Assembly: GCA_964007475.1 (NCBI GenBank)
Contig: OZ023273.1
Coordinates: 48,857,525-48,921,524, forward strand
Length of the DNA: 64,000 bases
Origin: Hybos culiciformis
Lineage: Eukaryota; Arthropoda; Insecta; Diptera; Hybotidae
Reading direction: 5' to 3'
The translations under genes and the position numbers were made by a program. The notes beneath the pieces were generated by a model. The model saw only the letters and a program-made list of their open reading frames with translations, did no database searches and was not told the origin of the DNA. Shown here one piece after another: positions 1-12,105 of this stretch (the first letter of the stretch is position 1; each line of letters starts with the position of its first letter).

Positions 1-83
1 GAGCTGTATAACAAATTTTATTAATGTTTTGTATACTGTTTTAATGTGCATGTGGAGGTAGTTTCAAACAATACATTTGCAAT
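1..83 (-). repeat. Partial copy of dispersed palindromic repeat (family of 42.5 kb)
   Basis: The first ~75 bases match, with divergence, the stretch near 42660-42735 (GTATAACAAATTTT, then ATACTGTTTTAATG, then GAGGTAGTT). The match then stops. Sequence resembling the next part of the same repeat resumes near 930. This looks like one copy of the family, cut by the window edge and split by about 860 bases. The 11-mer ACATTTGCAAT occurs at 73-83 and again at 946-956, on both sides of the intervening DNA. Confidence 0.55.
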
Positions 84-945
84 GCAAGATATAAACGAAA
101 GTTCAAAATGAAATAAGGAAATAAAATTTAATGAATACGGAAGTGTGTGGATAAAATTTTCTTAAAAAAATTTATTCTAGAAATGATTTCAAACCGGATG
201 ATTTAAGATCAGCTAATGCCTAAAATATTAAAAAAAAAATTAATTTCCAAAAAAAAAAAATATTCATTTTCTTTTTTACAAAAAAAAAATCGAATAATTT
301 TTTTTGGAAAAATTACTAATTTTTTTTAAATTATTTCAGGAATTAGCTAATCTTCTTAAATTTTATTTAATTTTATTTTTCATTATTAAAAAAAATAATA
401 ATTATTTTATAATTATTTTTTTTTATAATTAAAAATAAAATTAAATAATTAAAATTATAATAATTTACAATACATTTTATCCTCCTTGTTGCTGCAATTT
501 TCCTCATTTGTTGATAAAAAAAAAAAAAAATTCTTACTTGACATTTGACAATTGACAGCAAACTTTATAATGCCAGACAATTATTTTTTTCAATACTTTC
601 AAGGTAACCATTGTTCTATTTTCATTCATTTTGTTTTTTGAATAAAATAAGTGCAATTTTCGAAGTACTAAAATCCAACCACACTCGCTTGAAAATTTAG
701 TAGTAGAGGTTCCTTTAAAAATAGAAGATTGAAACAAATGTTAAGAAAATTCATCGACTGATCGACTGGCCGCTTTTTAGAAAAAAAAAAAAAAATAGCC
801 GCGTATTTTTTATTGGTTCTTTTTTGTTTTTTTTTTTTTTGTTTGCTCAGAGGGAAAATATAGATTAGCTCAGAGGGAAAATATAGATTTTTAGCATTAT
901 AAACTAAGCTTCGTTTGACATTGATATGATGCATGTGAGAGGTAT
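84..945. other. AT-rich segment separating two halves of a repeat; no gene
   Basis: The segment is bounded by direct repeats of ACATTTGCAAT (73-83, 946-956). Inside, 190-362 is roughly an inverted repeat: TTTAAGATCAGCTAAT on the left and ATTAGCTAATCTTCTTAAA on the right, around A/T homopolymers. At about 846-893 a ~23-bp unit (GCTCAGAGGGAAAATATAG) is tandemly duplicated. No coding potential is evident. It may be an insertion or a rearranged element. Confidence 0.4.
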
Positions 946-1160
946 ACATTTGCAATTTTTTTTTTTTTTTTTTGTATTTGTCTGTATTGAAATATTGTGA
1001 GTGTGAGTGATATTATTTTTGTTAATAGTATTACGCAGTTCAGTAAGTAAATACAATTTACTTGATAGGGAAATGTAAATAAAATTGTGTATTGATGATA
1101 AAAATAAACTGTCCGACACATTAATCATGTTATTTAGTTGAATTTCCATATTGTAGGACA
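930..1160 (-). repeat. Second part of split dispersed repeat
   Basis: TTTGTATTTGTCTGTATTGA followed by AATATTGTGAG matches the 42.77-42.83 kb portion of the dispersed family, which also occurs near 31.45 kb and 55.54 kb on the other strand. Divergence is clear, and the tandem TTTAGATGCATC units seen in the other copies are absent here. Confidence 0.5.
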
Positions 1161-1964
1161 TAAATTTTTAATTCTTTGGGAGACATTTTTATATTAAAAA
1201 AAGTATATTGGTAACTCGGACTATCCACACTTTTTTTTTTGAGTACGATTATATGCACCTTACAAAAATAAAAAATTAAAATTGACTGAATTTACACCGC
1301 ATTCCATATTATCAAGTTTTATATGTAATTTCATTCAATTTTTATTTTACAGCCCAATAGATTTAATTCCGTTTATCAACATACATTCAAAGTATTTAAA
1401 AAAAAAGTTTTTTTGTCAATAATTAAGGATTTTCTATATTTTCAGGCTGACTTATTATTTTCTACTCAATTTCATTTCACATCAACTATAAAAATATACA
1501 CGTATGAAAAGCGAAAATAGTAGAGCAATATTGTAAAAACATAATTTTGTCATATAAGAATATTTATATAATAATTTATTCAATTTATTGGTTTAGATGC
1601 GATTCTATATCAAAATAAATACAGGTACATATATTTTATATAATTTTTTTTTTTGCCTGGTTAAGGTTATTAAAATTAATTTATCATAATAATTTTAATT
1701 AGGTGTATATAACCTCACTTAATATCCCGGAAAATTGTCTAAACAAATAAAATTCTTTGTTTTCGTAAATTAAATGCCAAACAATAAATGTTTTGATGAT
1801 AAATTCACATTTCATTACCAGAAGTGTAAACGATGTAATTGTAATGTAAATAGTATGAAAAACATAAAGTTTCTGTGTGGGTTTGTGCATTTCATACACA
1901 TAATATAATGTAGCATAATATACAATATTACAATCATATATATATGCAACGCATCATACACATT
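1161..1964. other. AT-rich noncoding sequence, nothing recognised
   Basis: No convincing ORF, repeat boundary or RNA gene was seen. Short frames here are low-complexity. Confidence 0.6.
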
Positions 1965-2426
1965 CCCGATCAACCATTCTTTATATTTCTTGAAGAAGAA
2001 GAAATTTTGTAAATAAAAGTCGATAAATATATTTAAAAAATCGATAGTAATTTAAATTTTACTTTTGATTGGCAAAAATTAACGTGGGATGTAGCTGAAT
2101 GGCTAAGATTCTAACAACATGAACATAAGGGACGCAGGTTGAAACCCCGCGACAGCGGTGCAAAAAAAAATTGTATTAAAAATGTAATTAAAATAAATAT
2201 TAAATAAGAAAAAAAATTTATAATAAAAAAAAAAATAAATAAATAAATAAAAATTTTTTTTGATTTATTTGGAAAAATATGTTAAAAGATTTTTCGATAC
2301 CGATCGATACTTATTTGTGACTGCACAACTTTTAAATCCCACATCGATTGCTAACAATCGGTAAAGGCAAATACTCGTGATTTTAATAAAGATTCTTCAC
2401 GTAAGTATAAAGAATGGTTGATCGGG
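1965..2426. mobile_element. Short TIR element containing a tRNA-like head
   Basis: A 21-bp inverted pair bounds this 462-bp segment. The left end at 1965-1985 begins CCCGATCAACCATTCTT, and its exact reverse complement is at 2406-2426. No transposase is present. A tRNA-like stretch lies inside at 2084-2161. The right end falls within the first 35 bases of the downstream tandem duplication, so this TIR is found again near 3816-3836. I saw no clear target-site duplication. Confidence 0.6.
2084..2161 (+). pseudogene. tRNA-derived sequence (SINE-like head or tRNA pseudogene)
   Basis: A possible A box TAGCTGAATGG is at 2092-2102 with a D-arm-like AGC/GCT pairing. A B-box-like GGTTGAAACCC is at 2137-2147, inside a T-arm-like stem GCAGG/CCCGC with one mismatch. 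The acceptor stem is not convincing, and an A-rich run follows at once. This arrangement suits a SINE head or decayed tRNA better than a working tRNA gene. Confidence 0.5.
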
Positions 2427-2513
2427 TTTGGTTCGGTTTTAACTTTTTTTTAACAAAAAAAAAATTTTATAGGTACGTGGGAATTTTTGATGTCAATAAA
2501 ATTTCTGAGTTTT

Positions 2514-2831
2514 ACCAAAAAGCATGTATATAAAGAGGAATCAGTCCCATACAAAAAAAAGAATTAAAATAGTGAAACAAAAAATCCATATCACAACCCC
2601 ATGAGCTTTTTTTTTTTTTTTTGAGAATTCACTCTCACAAAAGCTTTTAAAACGTTCAAAATTGTATAGAACTGTTGTTATTTTGAAAGTTTTAAAAGCT
2701 TTCGTGAGAGTGGAATTCTCAAAAAATACAAAAAAAAAGCTAATGAGGTTGTGATATGGAGTTTTTGTTTCACTATTTTAATTCTTTTTTTTGTATGGGA
2801 CTGATTCCTCTTTATATAGATGCTTTTTGGT
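2514..2831. mobile_element. Foldback/MITE-like inverted repeat, ~318 bp (copy 1)
   Basis: Two ~140-bp arms face each other around a short loop near 2653-2687. Landmarks are ACCAAAAAGCAT at the left end and ATGCTTTTTGGT at the right, GAGGAATCAGTCCCATAC against GTATGGGACTGATTCCTC, and GAGAATTC against GAATTCTC. Fragments of this family recur near 29.04-29.14 kb and 35.77-35.91 kb, so it is dispersed. Confidence 0.8.
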
Positions 2832-2930
2832 TTTACATTAAATATTTATTTTGTTTTAAAATATGTGCAATTTTTGCATGTATAACGCATAAATAATACT
2901 TAATGCATTTATCTTTATAATAGAATTAGG

Positions 2931-3698
2931 TTAAGGGGGTAGATGCACTCAGAAGCGTAAAAAAAGGCATATTTTAAAAAAATTATTTTGTACAGTAATT
3001 AAGTTTATTTTTCAAAATAAATTATACAGAGTTTTTATACAATGCTTTAACTTAATATTTATGAAAAAAAAAAAAAAAAAATACATATTATTTATTAAAA
3101 TATCGCCATATCGGTTGGATCCTCTCCCGCGAGTAGTACTTCGCGGTGACCATCACAACAGCCTTCTGGATCATCTGAATTCGAAAAACCAAGGTGAAAT
3201 CTCTAGTTTAATAATAAATCCAGTCTTTAATCGAAGCTTTTTTTTTTTTTTTGAAAATTTACAAAATGGTGGCATTCGAAACTTTGGACTCTGATTTTCG
3301 ATAAAATGTTAAAAGTTAATTGTTTAAAAAATATAGTAATTGTTAACAAAAATCAATATCCTTCGATTAAAGACTAGTTCTTAATGCCAAAAAGATAATA
3401 TTAAAATTTCATTGAGTGGTTTCGACCATTGACCATTGAGTGGTTTTCGAGTTATATTGGTCACCGAATGGAAAAACACAGTTTTGATAAAAACGCGTTT
3501 AAAGTTTTTTAAAAGTAGATCTTGTTTAATTTTGGTGTTAAGAGGTTGAATGTTGCTTCAGTAATTACTAAATATCTTGAAAACTATTCATCGGATTGAC
3601 TTGAAATTTTCAGAGAATATTCTTGAAACATCATACTTTAAGAAAATGAAAAAAAAAAATCGATTTTTCAAACATTCTAAGTGCATCTACCCCCTTAA
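2931..3698. mobile_element. TTAA-flanked TIR element, ~768 bp (copy 1)
   Basis: The left end reads TTAAGGGGGTAGATGCACT and the right end is its exact reverse complement, AGTGCATCTACCCCCTTAA. TTAA at both edges fits the piggyBac-type TTAA target, with a 15-bp TIR beginning GGGGGTAG. No transposase frame is present. The piggyBac-superfamily assignment is an inference from TTAA only. Confidence 0.65.
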
Positions 3699-3923
3699 TG
3701 ATTTTTAAATTAAATTTTGTAAAAAAAAATAACATGAATATAAAATTGTTTTTATTTTTAAATTCTAAATCCAAGTTTTTTTTTGTTCTAAAGCAAGAAT
3801 AATTCTTCACGTAAGTATAAAGAATGGTTGATCGGGTTTGGTTCGGTTTTAACTTTTTTTTAACAAAAAAAAAATTTTATAGGTACGTGGGAATTTTTGA
3901 TGTCAATAAAATTTCTGAGTTTT

Positions 3924-4242
3924 ACCAAAAAGCATGTATATAAAGAGGAATCAGTCCCATACAAAAAAAAGAATTAAAATAGTGAAACAAAAAATCGATA
4001 TCACAACCCCATGAGCTTTTTTTTTTTTTTTTTGAGAATTCACTCTCACAAAAGCTTTTAAAACGTTCAAAATTGTATAGAACTGTTGTTATTTTGAAAG
4101 TTTTAAAAGCTTTCGTGAGAGTGGAATTCTCAAAAAATACAAAAAAAAAGCTAATGGGGTTGTGATATGGAGTTTTTGTTTCACTATTTTAATTCTTTTT
4201 TTTGTATGGGACTGATTCCTCTTTATATAGATGCTTTTTGGT
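3924..4242. mobile_element. Foldback/MITE-like inverted repeat (copy 2)
   Basis: Duplicate of the 2514-2831 foldback carried by the tandem duplication, with the same arms and loop. Confidence 0.8.
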
Positions 4243-4341
4243 TTTACATTAAATATTTATTTTGTTTTAAAATATGTGCAATTTTTGCATGTATAACGCA
4301 TAAATAATACTTAATGCATTTATCTTTATAATAGAATTAGG

Positions 4342-5110
4342 TTAAGGGGGTAGATGCACTCAGAAGCGTAAAAAAAGGCATATTTTAAAAAAATTATTTT
4401 GTACAGTAATTAAGTTTATTTTTCAAAATAAATTATACAGAGTTTTTATACAATGCTTTAACTTAATATTTATGAAAAAAAAAAAAAAAAAATACATATT
4501 ATTTATTAAAATATCGCCATATCGGTTGGATCCTCTCCCGCGAGTAGTACTTCGCGGTGACCATCACAACAGCCTTCTGGATCATCTGAATTCGAAAAAC
4601 CAAGGTGAAACCTCTAGTTTAATAATAAATCCAGTCTTTAATCGAAGCTTTTTTTTTTTTTTTTGAAAATTTACAAAATGGTGGCATTCGAAACTTTGGA
4701 CTCTGATTTTCGATAAAATGTTAAAAGTTAATTGTTTAAAAAATATAGTAATTGTTAACAAAAATCAATATCCTTCGATTAAAGACTAGTTCTTAATGCC
4801 AAAAAGATAATATTAAAATTTCATTGAGTGGTTTCGACCATTGACCATTGAGTGGTTTTCGAGTTATATTGGTCACCGAATGGAAAAACACAGTTTTGAT
4901 AAAAACGCGTTTAAAGTTTTTTAAAAGTAGATCTTGTTTAATTTTGGTGTTAAGAGGTTGAATGTTGCTTCAGTAATTACTAAATATCTTGAAAACTATT
5001 CATCGGATTGACTTGAAATTTTCAGAGAATATTCTTGAAACATCATACTTTAAGAAAATGAAAAAAAAAAATCGATTTTTCAAACATTCTAAGTGCATCT
5101 ACCCCCTTAA
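4342..5110. mobile_element. TTAA-flanked TIR element (copy 2)
   Basis: Duplicate of the 2931-3698 element within the second tandem unit. Both 19-bp ends are conserved. Confidence 0.65.
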
Positions 5111-5213
5111 TGATTTTTAAATTAAATTTTGTAAAAAAAAATAACATGAATATAAAATTGTTTTTATTTTTAAATTCTAAATCCAAGTTTTTTTTTGTTC
5201 TAAAGCAAGAATA

Positions 5214-8200
5214 ATTTATATTATTCGGTATCGCACTTGGACCTTAAAACTTACCTTGCTAGAAGACAAATAAAATCAGATTGCAGAAAAATAGCTTGCG
5301 GGCAGAAAACTTGAAAAGAATTTCTTAATTTTTGTCCAATTTCACTTTTTTTTTGTGTTTTCGGTTTATTGGAGCTGTTATTTTTGATTTAAAATAACAA
5401 ATTGAAAAATAAAACTTTAGAATTAAAATTTAAGAGCAGATAGCCTATTCCTGTTAGATTCATTCTCATCAACCATTTCCTAGCATGTAGCATTACTGAC
5501 ACATTTGCTTTATTCAAAATTTAAAACTTATTAAGAACCTTAAGTTTTTCTTAGAAATTGTACATAAAGAAAAATTAAAGATTTGATGAAATTTAGTAAA
5601 GTGGAAACCTTTGAAATTCGTTATCCGAAATATGATTTTTTGCCCTTGTATATAGGATGCTTGACTAATTTTAAAATTGAAACAATTTCGAATACACTAA
5701 ATCAAAATGTAACTTTTTTTATAAAACTAAATTGACCATATAATTTTCAGTTCAATATGTTTCTATTATTCATAAATTATAAAACAAATTATAAAAATCT
5801 TTTCCAAAATACGTATTTCCTAATAATAATTTTAATAATAATATTGTAGATTTTGACCGCAAAAAATGTCACTCACAATAATTAATTAATTTATAATGCA
5901 CAAAATATTTTATTTATTTATTTATCTTGTAATCGCGGATTCATTTCACATTTGAATAATTTATAATATGCTCTGTAAACTGGCAATATCAAAATACGTA
6001 TAAAACTTCTATCGCTAAACAGTTGTTGCCTTATATTTCATTCCAATGTAAAATATTATCCTAATAAATCTAATATTCTTATTATATATTATATATATTT
6101 TCATTTCCCAAAATGTTGATGTAACAAATAATAAGTAGTTCAAATGTATTATGTAATATTTTATGTGCCATGGTGGAAAATCGTATGAGCTCAAATCTGT
6201 AATTGTATAGTTAAAAAGACCTCTGAATGTATCCTGACTTCCTAGATAATGGTTTTTCTATTATATTATGTACAATTATATCATTCCTTCTCTTTAATGT
6301 TTTTTTCTGTTGTCAAAATAAATTATAGAACAAAAAATTGGAAAATATAACTGGTCATAAACACATTAACTTTTTTAATCCTCACTAATTAAACATATAT
6401 TAAACAAAAAAGTAAGTAATGTGGGCCATCATTCCAAATGTAAATTATCGAAACTATTAATCAATCATGCTTTCAAAATGAACTGGGACTTCGTTTACAA
6501 ACATTGCAAAACGAAAAAAAACATTATCAAATTTTTTTGCTTCTCATTTTTGGCAACAAGTTTTCCATAAACATTTTTTAATTGCACAAGATTTTAATTC
6601 TTTTAAAACTCCTCTGTTATTCTTCTATTCATGTTATTTTTGACCATGACTATTTTATAATGAAATTGAATTTTCGGCTTCAATGGTTTAATATAATGGA
6701 AAAAATAAAATTAAAAAAAAAAAGTTCCAAGATATTCATATTTAATCTAGAGAAATATTATTCCTTTGCATATATTGTAGGGTCGAAAAATGTTAATACA
6801 CAAAGCAGAAAAATTGAACACTGAAATGCATAGTTTTCTATTTTTATGCTTGTTTCAATTTAAAAACAGTTCATTATTTCGATCAGAAGGTTACAAAATA
6901 AAGTTGATAAAGTTGCAGCTGCAGGAACCAATAAATGATCTTATCTTTTCAAAATGCCTAATTTTAGTATCTTAAACGCATTTTTATTTTTACATTTTCA
7001 CATACATATAACATACATTTGACTAATAACGCATTCTAATAACGCATATACGTTTTAAACATTTTCGGTGTATGATACTTTATTTTATAAAAGTACTTGG
7101 TCACAATTAGGATCTAAATATATCATACCATCGAAATCCAGATCACTGTTAGAATCCTTGGAAACAATAGCAGTCTAACAAATATATAAATTTTATATGA
7201 AAACTATTTTGACCCTTGGATGGTTAAGAACTCCTAACTACCAAATCAGAAATCATAGAATTTTGGCATTAAAAAAAATTAAATACAAACATAGAACCCG
7301 TTTTTTCAGTTTTGATGGAAAACGGGGATAAAAAAAGGCAACTTCTTCACTTATATCTATAGACAGTCGAAAAAATTATTAAAATTTTTTTTTTGAATTT
7401 GGTAGAAATAAATATTATAAGAATTTAATTAAATATTTAAATTTCACGATTTAGTCTATGATTGCGGATTTAATTATAAAAATTTCAATATGAATATTAA
7501 TATTTTATAAAAAACATTTAATAATTTTTTTTTTCAGTGAATCCCCTTGTTTTAAAACAAATTTTATATTTCTTTACCATTTTGTTCATTCGCATAGAAT
7601 ATGCATATACATTAAGCATAGATCTATAAGTAAAGTTAAAAAAAAATAGATATGTATAATGTAAACAAAAAAAAAAAGAAAAACAAAACCTGTGAGATTT
7701 ATCCAGGATATCCTCTGAAAAGGAAATATGCAGATTTATCTATCGATAATATAAGAGAAACCAATCTTGGGTATTCGCAATAAGTATATTATGCAATATT
7801 TTAACTGTGTAAGCTTGAAAAAAAAACTAAACTCTCTCAATAAAAAAAAAATTAAAGAAAGTCAGCATAATCTGAAATGCAAAAACGAAAAATTTTTCTT
7901 TATATTTTTTCATTATACCTAGCAAAATAAATTTTTTTTTTTTATCATTATAAATTGTAGCTGATATATTTATTTCTTTATAGTAAAATGGTGAAATATT
8001 AAAAAACCAATCATTAAAAGAAGTTTCATGAAATATTGGATATTTATTTGTAACTATATATAAATATTATGTTCAATGTTAGTTAATATATTCACAAATT
8101 CTAATTCTTTGAATTTAAATACTTAAATTGAGTAAGATTTTATTTGGGGATGTAAATTTCGTGTCATTTTTTCATTTAATGAGATCTGAATAGCAAATCA

Positions 8201-10046
8201 AACAAAATTATACGTAAGTTCTGATCTAACAATAATTATCAACAGCATATGCAATTGAGTCTTAGTTTGATAATTAACTAATTTATCTATGTCTAATTAA
8301 TTCAAAATGAATTATTTTGATTTTTTTGTTAAATTCTTTGTTGTTGTAACACTATTTTTAAACTTTGCAACGTGAAAAACTTTGCATATTCATCACTTTT
8401 TTACATACCTTATTAATATATATTTTTTTAAATATACATCCTCTCAAGTTGAATACAGAACAGACTCAAACTTAATTTAAAAATTCAAATTTAGTGGTTG
8501 TTGTCTTGTACTTGTATGTATAAACAATAAACTGATTTATGTTAATAATAAACTTTTTTTGAACTATAAATTTAATAGCTTCATGAAATTTTTTGAGCTA
8601 TGCTGTTAAGAAAACAAAAAAGAAAAGTATGTTTCTAACTGAAAAAGAAAATTCAGTTTTGAATAAATTTTTTTTTTTCCGAATTTTTACAATTTAATGC
8701 CGCAGAGAAAAGAAATGTAACGTTTTCATATTATAACATCTGATGTTAGAACAGAAGTTTCTGCAATTTTTCCATAACCATACAATTTTTTTTATCTATC
8801 ATTAATTGCATTTTCTTGTTATTAAAATATGAAATAAATTATTTGAATTCTTGGTTGAAAAAGGAATTCAATCACTGTGAAATTTTGAATGACAATGTAT
8901 ATGTTAATGCATAACTATTATGGAATACATTTTTTTTAAAAAGAAAAATAACTTAAATTTTATAAAGTAATACATATATTTTGTATTTATTATCATATCT
9001 TTTTCGCGTTCGCAAAATTTACGATATTATCTACATTGTTTTAATCTTGGAAAATTGGAATCAAAGGTAAGTATTATTTTGTAGTTATACATTTCTTTTG
9101 TGGTTTAATAGTGTTTTAAAATAAATATAAACAATTTTTACATTGAAGATAAACAAAAGCTGTGAGATAAATCCAGAGATATAACTATACTCTATACACT
9201 TTTAGTTCTATCAATCTTATATAAGTTCTGTGTAAAATATATTTTAATTTTTTTTGTACACAGTTTTTTCTGGTGATGAATGACAAACCATTTCTAATCT
9301 TTTAATATTACGAATTGTAGTTGTACATAGTTACATTTTAAATGTTTTTCCTGTTAGATTTTTTTTATTAATCTTTATTGCAGGATATACTTTTTTCTAT
9401 AAATTAATCTTCGCAGATTATTAAGATTAATGGAAATGAGCTTTATTATGTTTCAATGTTTCAATGTTTAAAAATTATAAATTCTTACATACATACAATT
9501 GTGACACTGATTCTTCGAAGTTTTTGAATATTTTTTACAGCACCATTACAAATAAGACGCATATTTCATAAAATTTTCTGTCAATTAATTATTATCATTA
9601 CATTATCAAATTGCATATTACTAAGCTCTCGATTCAGAATTTTTATATTTCTTGTTTAGTTATATTAAATCTATAACATATAGGAGTAAAAAATATTTAC
9701 GTATACTTTGGAACAAGGATTTCCATTGAAAAAAATATAATTATTTATTTAACTGTTGTAATTACTTAATTTATAGTGGCGGAATAATAAATAAAGATTT
9801 ATTAGTATTATTGTGTATAGAAGGATGTAGAACAAAAACATTTTTATTTTATTTCTGGATTAATGGTATCCCACTGAAGCATCAATATCAATTGTTGTTT
9901 TAAATCGGTGAGCGCAAACAATTAATCAATATAGGGACACCTATAATTTAATTGTTATTAGTAAAGTTTACAAAATTGTAAAAAGTTTTAAATGAAATAA
10001 AATTAAACATTAAAGCATAAAACACATCTTATATATATAGAAATAA
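5214..10046. other. 4.8 kb of AT-rich DNA without recognisable genes
   Basis: Only short, low-complexity frames occur. A diverged short direct repeat (CTGTGAGATTTATCCAGGA near 7690, CTGTGAGATAAATCCAGAG near 9162) is the only structure noticed. It could be an intron or intergenic DNA. Confidence 0.6.
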
Positions 10047-10292
10047 CACAAAAATTTTAAAGCAGTACCTCGCTAAAGAAGTATAACTTCAAATCTCTAC
10101 CCCTGAGCGCGTAAAAATAGCCGTTTCCGTTTTCAATTTTCAATCTTAATCATATATTTTTATTTATTATAATAAATAAAAATATATGATTAAGATTGAA
10201 AATTGAAAACGGAAACGGCTATTTTTACGCGCTCAGGGGTAGAGATTTGAAGTTATACTTCTTTAGCGAGGTACTGCTTTAAAATTTTTGTG
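10047..10292. repeat. Perfect ~246-bp palindrome
   Basis: The first arm begins CACAAAAATTTTAAAGCAG and the second ends CTGCTTTAAAATTTTTGTG. I read continuous complementarity between the arms through the centre near 10169/10170 (TTTATTATAATAAA), with essentially no spacer. The arms include a GC-richer block, GAGCGCGTAAAAATAGCCG. It may be a hairpin MITE. No clear target duplication was seen. Confidence 0.85.
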
Positions 10293-12001
10293 ACGATAAA
10301 GAAGAAATTATTCAGAGAGTCAAGGGAAAAATAAAAAGCGGGGAAATTTGAGGTAGTATAGCATGAAGCTACTTACCAAAATAATAGCGATACTATTTAT
10401 ACCAAAATAATATCGAGTAGGTAGAAAATTTATAAAATATAAAAAAAAAGAATTTAAATTTAAATAAATTAATATTTGATAAAATTATTTTAAAAATACA
10501 CATTTTTCCACAATTAAATTTTGAAATTTACTATTTTTATAAAAACTATACTTATTTTCAAGGGTTGTGTCACAATTACTATTTTTATAAAAATATATCT
10601 GAGAAACTAGACGTGGTAGAGAGACAGGAAAAAAGATTGCGGCCTCATTTTATTAGTACTTTCGAATTAAAGTCCAAAACAAATCGAAGATCATTTACAT
10701 AATAGTGTTTGTTAATGTGAATTATTCGTCATACGTTATTTCAACTTTTAAATAATTTTCAATCCAATACCTTGATAAAATTATTTCCCAAAAATTTATT
10801 TTCGAATTTTTTATCTATTAGGTATACCTACCTTAAATTTTTTTTCTAAATTAATTTATTTTGTTGAATGAAGCAGACAAAAATCTATGAAAGGTGAAAA
10901 TCCTTGAAAATAAAATATAAACACAAATAAAAATCTGTTATCTTCTATATTAAAAAAAACAGTTCTACCATATTTCATTTCTAAAATACAAAAAATAAAT
11001 AAAAAATTAGATTTATGAATTACTAGAGTGTAAAATAATTTTATTTTATTTTCAATATTTTTCATACCAATATAAATTATTCAATAATAAAAAATAACAT
11101 TTTATATAAGCACAAGATAATGTCTTTTCTAAGAGACAAAATTTGTTAAAGAAAGCATTCTATAATTTTCCAAGAAAAAATTACAATGGATTTCATTAAA
11201 TAACGTTATTCAGTTTCCGTCTATTATTTAGAATGTATGTCAGAAAAAATAAAAGAATCTATTGCTAACTAAACTATCAACCATTTATGGGTACAATAGA
11301 TAAAAACTAGTTCACCAAGTATACGATGTCGTATTAGTTCGTATATATTTTTATTATCACTATCTTCTTGATTTCTAAATGTAACTAGCTAATGTGTGTT
11401 CAAACTAAATTTCAGATCAAACTAAATTTCATATTCACTTTACAATATTTAAGCTTAGTTATTTTATTTTTGAGCTTCCACTGTTTTTCATTTTGTAGTA
11501 GTTTTAAGTTTAATAAAATTATCGATCTAGAAATAATTACTTAAAAAAAAATCAACATTTTTACGTGATAACCAAGTACCTGTTCATGTTGTATATGTAC
11601 ACACAAAACATATTCAATGTATTGTTAGGTCTTTTAATGCTAATTTTATTCTTTTCAAATAAAAAGCTTAAAATCGTAGAGGTTTTTATACAAAAGAAAT
11701 ATAAAAATAAATTGATTATTTAACAGTTTGGTTACAATTCATTTATTTAATAAGTATTTTGAATTCTTTGTTACTTTTAATATTATGTTTATCTCACCTC
11801 ACAGAAATATGCATACATATTTATATGGGAAATTATCAAAGCTTATGGACAAGACAAGATACCGACTAAAGTTGACCTTTGTTTTCCTAATGAGAGGATT
11901 TTTTTTTTCAAATATAATTTGCAGAGAAAGAAATCGCTAATGGGTCGCGTAATTAAATAAGATTAAGGCTATCTTCAAGTAAGAATAATTTAATTTCTTA
12001 T
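10293..12001. other. AT-rich DNA upstream of the retrotransposon; no gene seen
   Basis: No convincing ORF or repeat was seen. The last four bases, TTAT at 11998-12001, are the 5' target-site duplication of the LTR retrotransposon. Confidence 0.6.
11998..12001. repeat. 5' target-site duplication TTAT
   Basis: Four bases directly before the 5' LTR, matching the four directly after the 3' LTR (24615-24618). A 4-bp duplication is usual for many Ty3/gypsy integrases. Confidence 0.75.
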
Positions 12002-12069
12002 TGTTACCGTGAAGTTTGAATAGCGTTTTATAACTGAACAAATTCTTTTCACATTTTTTAATATTTTTT

Positions 12070-12105
<36 letters not shown>

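Larger units (their letters stand above)
2392..3801 (+). repeat. Tandem duplication, copy 1 (~1.41 kb)
   Basis: The sequence from ATTCTTCACGTAAG at 2392 repeats from 3802 almost base for base. Differences I saw are homopolymer lengths and a few substitutions, for example ATCCATATC versus ATCGATATC and CTAATGAGG versus CTAATGGGG. Each unit holds a foldback, then a TTAA-bounded TIR element. The bases ATT are shared at the junctions, so breakpoints are ambiguous by about 3 bp. Confidence 0.9.
3802..5213 (+). repeat. Tandem duplication, copy 2 (~1.41 kb)
   Basis: Second unit of the head-to-tail duplication, ending at AAGCAAGAATAAT. Near identity to copy 1 indicates a recent event or an assembly artefact. 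Confidence 0.9.

Noticed and set aside
2084..2161. Functional tRNA gene
   Set aside because: Acceptor stem does not close, the T stem has a mismatch, and it is embedded in a TIR element.
3061..3294. 77-codon lysine-rich frame, repeated at 4472
   Set aside because: Begins in a poly-A run inside the TTAA-flanked element and is duplicated with it. Not a gene.
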